Below are positions 59,048 through 64,000 of a stretch of 64,000 nucleotides of DNA, piece after piece. The stretch comes from Choricystis sp. odSpoLacu1 (Eukaryota; Chlorophyta; Trebouxiophyceae). How positions within the stretch are numbered: the stretch's first letter is position 1; the number at the start of each line of letters is the position of its first letter. The DNA is taken from NCBI GenBank assembly GCA_958009055.1, contig OY253657.1, forward strand, positions 1 through 64,000, read 5' to 3'. Under the pieces are notes generated by a model. That model did no database searches. It was given only the letters and a program-made list of their open reading frames with translations, and was not told the origin of the DNA. The translations under genes were made by a program, and so were the position numbers.

Positions 59048-60924
59048 TCAACGCCGCCCCGCCGTCGCCGTCACCGTGGTCGCGTTGCGGCGCACCACAG
59101 GCGTCGTGCGAGGCACGGGCGCCGTCTCCAGGTCGTCCCCGGTGGCCCAGCGCGGGCCGGCGGGCTGGCGCGGCGCAGCGGGGGCAGCTGCGCCCGCGCC
59201 AGCAGCCCGGGCCACCGGCAGCTCCGCGGGCTCGGGGACCGGCCCCGTCCCAATGTTGATCTTGTCAACACACATCCCGATGTAGTCGTCCTTGGGGGCG
59301 CCCGCCCCGTTGTTGGCGTAGACCGTCGCGTTCGAGTGCGACAGGCCAAAGCCCGTGATCTCCTTGCCCGTCTCCGAGTTGCACATAAAGTTTTTGACAG
59401 GCAGGTCGAACTGATACCAGCCACCGTCGAGTTTAGCAGTGGGCGCCGTCTTGTTCAGGAACGTCTCGCCACAGTAGTTCTCCTGGCCGTCGTGGCCGCG
59501 AATCAGGTACGCTTTCAGAGGGGGCACAGTGCCCGCGGGCGACCCAGTGAACTTGAACACGGACGCGTCCGCCTTGACGCGGAAGGACACGTGGGTCGAG
59601 TTGTAGAAGGGTTGGTAGCCTTCTTTCTCACAGCCGCGGCACGCGAAGCGCATGCCACCGCCGGGCAGGAGCGACGCGCACGCGGGCACCGGCTTCTTGC
59701 CCGCGCCAGCGACAGCCAGCTGCTGGTACCCATTCAACCAGGTGTACATGGTCCACCCCGTCTTGATGCCCTGGTCGTAGATGGTTTTGCCCGAGATCTT
59801 GCCGGGAATGAATCTCTCAATCGGCGCCTTGGTCTCGCAGTCCACCGGCCTGAATTCAATGGGCATCACCCCGTACAGCGGGTGGGCCAGCTTCTCAAAC
59901 GCCCAGTACGACATGTCAAAGTGGAAGACGGAGGAGTCGGCGCGGCACCAGGGGGACTGGGGGTTGGGGGGGCACGAGTCCACAATGCGCACCCACGTCG
60001 TTTCGTTGCCCCAGCACACGGCGCCCTGGAGGCCATCCTTCTCCCACGGGTTGCCCAGCCAGGTGCGGCCCTGCGTGTCTTTGAGGGAGGTGTCGTGTTT
60101 GGGCATGTAGAAATGCTGTTGTGGGTGGGTGGGTTGGGGGGGGGAAAGAGGGTTGGTGAAAAACAAACAAAAAAACACACAAGCCTCCCTGTCTTTCCCT
60201 CTCCTCCCCCCTCACTCTCACCTCCGAAATCTTAAACGGTGTCATGGACCCCTTGTCATCGTGAAAGTCTTTGGGCACGACGCCCGACTTGCAGCGCACT
60301 TCGTAGCAGCGCCCGCACGACCCTGGGAAGTCGGGGTTGGCGTCGGCCGCGGCGGCGGCAAAGGTTTGGTCAAAGGGCAGGTCTTGGACGCGGATGGTCT
60401 TGACGCCCTGCGGTTGTGGTGTGGGGGGGGGGGGGGGGGGGGGGGAAAGACGGGGGTCAGAGGGAGGGGATGAAACCGCCCCGACGCGAGGGGGGACGGA
60501 GCGCGCGGTTTTCGACGTGCCCCCCACCACAGCAGCGCCGTCGACCGCCCAAACGTGCCCCGTTTCTCCCACCACCACCCCACATCGCACACTCACCTGA
60601 GGCTTGTTGTAGTAGCCGCAGCTGTGGGAGGGGAAAGGGGGCGGAGTGTCAGCGCGCTGCCTGTTTGTGTGTTGAGCCTGCACACACAAATGGAAACAAT
60701 GCCCCGTCCCCTCCTCTCTCTCACCTGCCCCACACCAGGTCGCCATACGACCCTGGGCCCCGGATGCGTTCAAAAGTGTGCACCAGCTCATCGCTGGCGC
60801 CAAAAAAGGTGGCGCGGCCAGAGTACCAGCCGTCGCCTGTGGAGGGCACGTGCATGGCTGCCCGCGCCGCCGTCGCGGCCAGCAGCAGGGTGGCGGCCGC
60901 CGCCAGGGTGCGGGAAGGAGCCAT
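59048..60924 (-). CDS. Expansin-like secreted protein B, four exons with a 25-nt micro-exon
   Basis: Exons 60924-60725, 60621-60597, 60407-60222 and 60115-59048 encode 492 residues. Every join keeps frame and aligns residue by residue with intronless expansin A. Signal peptide MAPSRTLAAAATLLLAATAARA; then GWYSGRATFFGASDE, SCGYYNKPQ (the 25-nt exon 2), GSCGRCYEVRC, WVRIVDSCPP and HFDMSYWAFEKLAHPLYGVM. The same C-terminal beta-sandwich-like module follows (GGGMRFACRGCEKEGY, YLIRGHDG, YIGMCVDKINIG). The Pro/Ala-rich tail differs from that of A. It is co-oriented with A, indicating tandem duplication. It is divergent from RRP6 by 372 bp. Confidence 0.82.
60421..60444. repeat. Poly-G tract in expansin B intron 2
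   Basis: Twenty-odd G on the + strand (poly-C in the transcript), just upstream of the exon 3 acceptor. It serves as the polypyrimidine tract and is prone to length error. Confidence 0.8.
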
Positions 60925-61296
60925 GGTTGTTTGCTTCTGAAAGGTGGTGTTTGTGTGGAGCGAGGGGAGCGTGTTGGTGGAGTGTGAGGGCGCAGCAGAC
61001 GCGGGCGGGGGAAAGTGTGCGTGATGCGACAGCGGGAGGGCGTGAGTCGCACTCTGCCAGCCCGCGCGCCCACACACAAACGCACCTACTACAGAGCACG
61101 TGAAACGAGCTGTGTGTGCAGAGAGGAGAGGGGAGACCGCGCGGGAGGCGAAGCGGGCGCGCAGAGTTTGAAACGAAAAACAAAGCGCGAGAGTGTTTTT
61201 TTCCTTCAATCCCCTTTTCGCGCAGTCTAGCCGACGTCGAAATTGCAGGCAGAGCTTCTCTTTGCTCTGCGCGCTGGTCTCCCTCTCCCCTCCCTC
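60925..61296. promoter_or_regulatory. Divergent promoter region, expansin B / RRP6
   Basis: 372 bp between divergent start codons. No TATA box and no repeats of note. Confidence 0.45.
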
Positions 61297-63951
61297 ATGA
61301 GCGATGCTGCCACCGCCCTCGTGGCCAGCGTCACGTCCACGGCAGCTGCCTTGGCAGCGGCCGCCGCCGCCCTGCCGTCCGGCGCCGCAGCGGCCGACGC
61401 GCGGGTCAGCGCGTCCTACCGCGACGCGGCGGACGCGTTGCGACGGGATGCGTTGAGGCTGCTGGAACAGCTGCCGGTGAGTTGGGATAGATGGAGGGGG
61501 GGCGAGGCGGCGGCGACGCAATGGCTAGAAAAACCGGCCGACGTTTCCTCTCCCAACACCCTCCACAGGGCGTCCCCCCCACCGTCGCCGCCCGCCTGCT
61601 GTCCCCCGACCCCGCCACCGCACGAGCCGGGGCGGCCGCCGCTCTGGATCCGTTGGTGGAGCGGGCGGCGGCGGCCACCGCGTCCGCCACTGCGCGCACG
61701 CGGCCGCCGCCTGAAGCACCACTGCAGCCACCCCCCCAACAACAACGCCGCCCCACAGCCCCCACACCCTGGTCGGCTGCCATGCGCATGGATGCAGGAG
61801 GCGACCGCCCCCAGCGCCACTTTGACCCACCCCCCGACACGCGGCGGGGGGCGGTGTTTGTTCTGCCCCGGGGCGGCGCGTGGAGTGAGGGCGTGCCAGG
61901 GAGTGTGCACCCGCTGGCGGGAGCGTTGGACAGGGTGTCGTACGCGGGGTGGCAGCTGGAGCGCGGGCCGGTGGTGGTGCCGAAGGTGGGTGGGAGGGAG
62001 GGAGGGAGACAAAGGGCGGGTGAGAGGAAGACAGAAAAACCAACCCACCCTTTCTTAACACCCACAGCCCCTCGACACCACCCCCCTCACCTTCATCGAC
62101 ACCCCCGCCGCCCTCGCCTCCGCCGCGGCCCGCCTGGCCACCGCGCGCGCCATTGCTTTTGATTTAGAAGCACACTCGTACCGCTCTTTCGCGGGGTTCA
62201 CGTGCCTCCTCCAACTGTCGACGCGAGACGAGGACCTGATTGTGGACGCCCTCGCCCTCTGCCCCGACATCGGCCCCTGCCTGGGCCCCCTGTTTGCCGA
62301 CCCCTTCATCGCCAAAGTCGCCCACGGCGCCCGGGGCGACATCGAGTGGCTGCAGCGCGATTTCGGCATCTGTGTCGTCAACCTGTTCGACACAGGGCTC
62401 GCCTGCCGCGCCCTGGGCCGCCCCGCGGGTTTAGCTCCCCTCCTCGCCGACATCTTGGGCGTCACTGCCGACAAACGGTGGCAGCTGGCCGACTGGCGCG
62501 CACGCCCGCTGCCGCGCGCGGCGCTGGACTATGCGCGGGCGGACACTCACTACCTCTTGCATGTGGCCGACGAGTTGAGACGGGCATTATTAACTGCTGG
62601 AGACGAAACATCTCCTTCCTGGTCTGCGCCGCCGCTCAGGCCGGGCGCTGAGGAGGCGGGCGCCCTCGGCGCCGTCTTGGAAGCGTCGCGCCGCCTCTGC
62701 CTCACCCTCTACACGCCACCCGCCTGGTCCCCCGCGTCCGCCCTGGAGACGGCGTGCCGGGCTGGCCTTAAACGAGACTCGGTGGCAGCCTCCGTGTTCG
62801 TTGCCCTGGCAGACTGGCGCGACGCGGCCGCGCGCGCGGCAGACGAGTCGGTTGGCTTCATCGCCCCAAAAGCTCTCCTGGTCAAGCTGGCGCGAGCTGC
62901 ACCAACGACTCCTGCCGCCCTGGCCGCGGTCGCGGGGGGCAGTGCCAGCCTGGTGATGGCGAGGAGTGGGGACGTGGTGGCTGCCGTGGCGGCAGGCGTG
63001 GCGGCGGCAGAGGCTGCCGCGGCTGACAGGGAGAGGGAGGCTGCTGCGGCTGCGCCTGCCGCACAGGCACCGACACCAGCTGCGCCGACGCCCGGACGCC
63101 GCGCCGTCGTCGTGGCGGCCGCGTCTGCGCCGACCGGCAGCGCGTTTGCGGCTGCCCTCGCCCCGCCGCCGCCTCGCCCTGCGCCGCCGCCACCGCCCAC
63201 GCTGCAGCTGCCGTTTGTGTATGCGCGGAGGGAGGAGGAGGTGGTGGCGGCTGAGGAAGACGAAGACGAGGAGGAGGAGGCTCAAGAAGACGCCCCGCCG
63301 CCTACTGCCGCGCCGCCCGCCGACGGCGATGCCTCCTTCCTGCCCCTGCCCCTGGCAGACATTCGCCCCGGCGTCCTGCGCGCGCGCGGGGCTGCTGGTG
63401 ACGTGGACGCCGCCATGACGGACGCGGTGGCAGAGGGCGAAGACGGCAGCGGTGGTGGCGACGACGCCAGCAGCAGTGGCGGCGACACCGACGCGAGTGG
63501 TGATGCCGCCATTGAGGCCGCCGTGGCGGCCGCCCGGGCGGGTGGGCTGGGGGTGTCGTCGTCATCGTCATCATCATCAGGCGGTGACGATGGTGGCTCG
63601 TCGCCCGGTGGCCCGCCCGTCGCAGTGCCGTCCTCACGGCGCGCGGCCGCGGCTGTGGCCGCCACCCGCCCCACCAAGCGCGCCAAGACGGCGGCAGCGT
63701 CCGGCTTCGATTTTGACGCAGCTGTCGCCGCTGCCCCCGGCATGACGGCGGGCCCACCGGGCGCTGGCCGTGGCGCCGGGCGCGGCGGGCGCGGGCGCGG
63801 GCGCGCGCGCGGCGGCCTCGCCGCCGACCTCCCCCCCCCGCCGCCCGGCGTGTTCGACCCGTACACGCTGCCCAGGCTGGATGGCATCAAACCTGGGCGG
63901 CGCACGGCGACCGCGCCGCGCAGCGGCAACAAGTCCAAGACGTTCAAGTGA
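61297..63951 (+). CDS. RRP6: RRP6/EXOSC10-like nuclear exosome exonuclease
   Basis: Exons 61297-61476, 61569-61985 and 62068-63951 encode 826 residues. RRP6 is the 3'-5' exoribonuclease of the nuclear exosome that trims rRNA, snoRNA and aberrant transcripts. A PMC2NT-like N-terminus (SASYRDAADALRRDALRLLE) would bind RRP47. The DEDDy core has Asp231 and Glu233 (FDLEAHSYRSFAGFTCLLQL), Asp290 (GARGDIEWLQ), Asp358 and Tyr361 (YARADTHYLL), with DKRWQLADWRARPLP between. An HRDC domain follows at about residues 425-500. The last 300 residues are low-complexity: acidic and Ser stretches, then an Arg-Gly-rich patch (GRGAGRGGRGRGRARGG). The C-terminus ends in KSKTFK. The gene ends 49 bp before the window edge. 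Confidence 0.92.
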
Positions 63952-64000
63952 TTTGCTTTGGGGAGGGGGGACGAGAGACTTTTGGGTTTTTTGGTTTTTT

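Overview
This is the left end of a linear eukaryotic chromosome. It opens with about 315 bp of CCCTAA telomere repeat, followed by two 585-bp subtelomeric direct repeats, and then about 32 densely packed, very GC-rich protein genes, roughly one per 2 kb. Many genes have short GT-AG introns, usually GTGAGT at the donor and CACAG at the acceptor.

The gene set suggests a green alga with cilia or recent ciliated ancestry. The evidence is a DUF1517 thylakoid-type protein with a plastid transit peptide, a plastid-type HisG, a TAP-like plastid ABC half-transporter, a plant-type aldehyde oxidase, a SABATH methyltransferase, an RRA-type arabinosyltransferase, expansins and the ciliary-tip protein CEP104. 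TGTAA motifs lie shortly downstream of several stop codons, as in chlorophyte mRNAs. I cannot name the genus. The telomere is TTAGGG-type, not the plant TTTAGGG type.

Layout. 1-1490: telomere and subtelomeric repeats. 1.5-6.8 kb: an SCP/FCP1-like phosphatase converging on CEP104. 7.3-12.3 kb: a cluster of four paralogous secreted cysteine-rich proteins whose C..C..C..CC..CxC..C..C..C pattern resembles plant non-specific lipid-transfer proteins. 12.8-21.9 kb: a HAT-repeat RNA-binding protein, a GH30 galactanase-like hydrolase, a large MYND protein and mitochondrial bS18. 22.2-29.6 kb: HisG, SABATH methyltransferase, type II 3-dehydroquinate synthase and the ABC transporter. 29.9-40.7 kb: aldehyde oxidase, a GAF-PAS protein, a 2-oxoglutarate oxygenase, fructose-bisphosphatase, archaeal-type phosphoglycerate mutase and DUF1517. 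41-64 kb: eS6, a CDPK-like kinase, BCKDH E1-alpha, a SUMO protease, pyridoxal kinase, a complex I B9 subunit, ZC3H15, an arabinosyltransferase, a kinesin, two expansins and RRP6.

There are no operons. Head-to-head pairs sharing 87 to 830 bp between start codons are common, so shared promoters are likely. One functional theme stands out: secreted LTP-like proteins, GH30 hydrolase, RRA arabinosyltransferase and two expansins together suggest wall or extracellular-matrix remodelling. The strongest candidate for something undescribed is the four-gene LTP-like cluster next to the telomere. All exon joins were made by hand from splice signals, reading phase and family similarity. No database search was possible.
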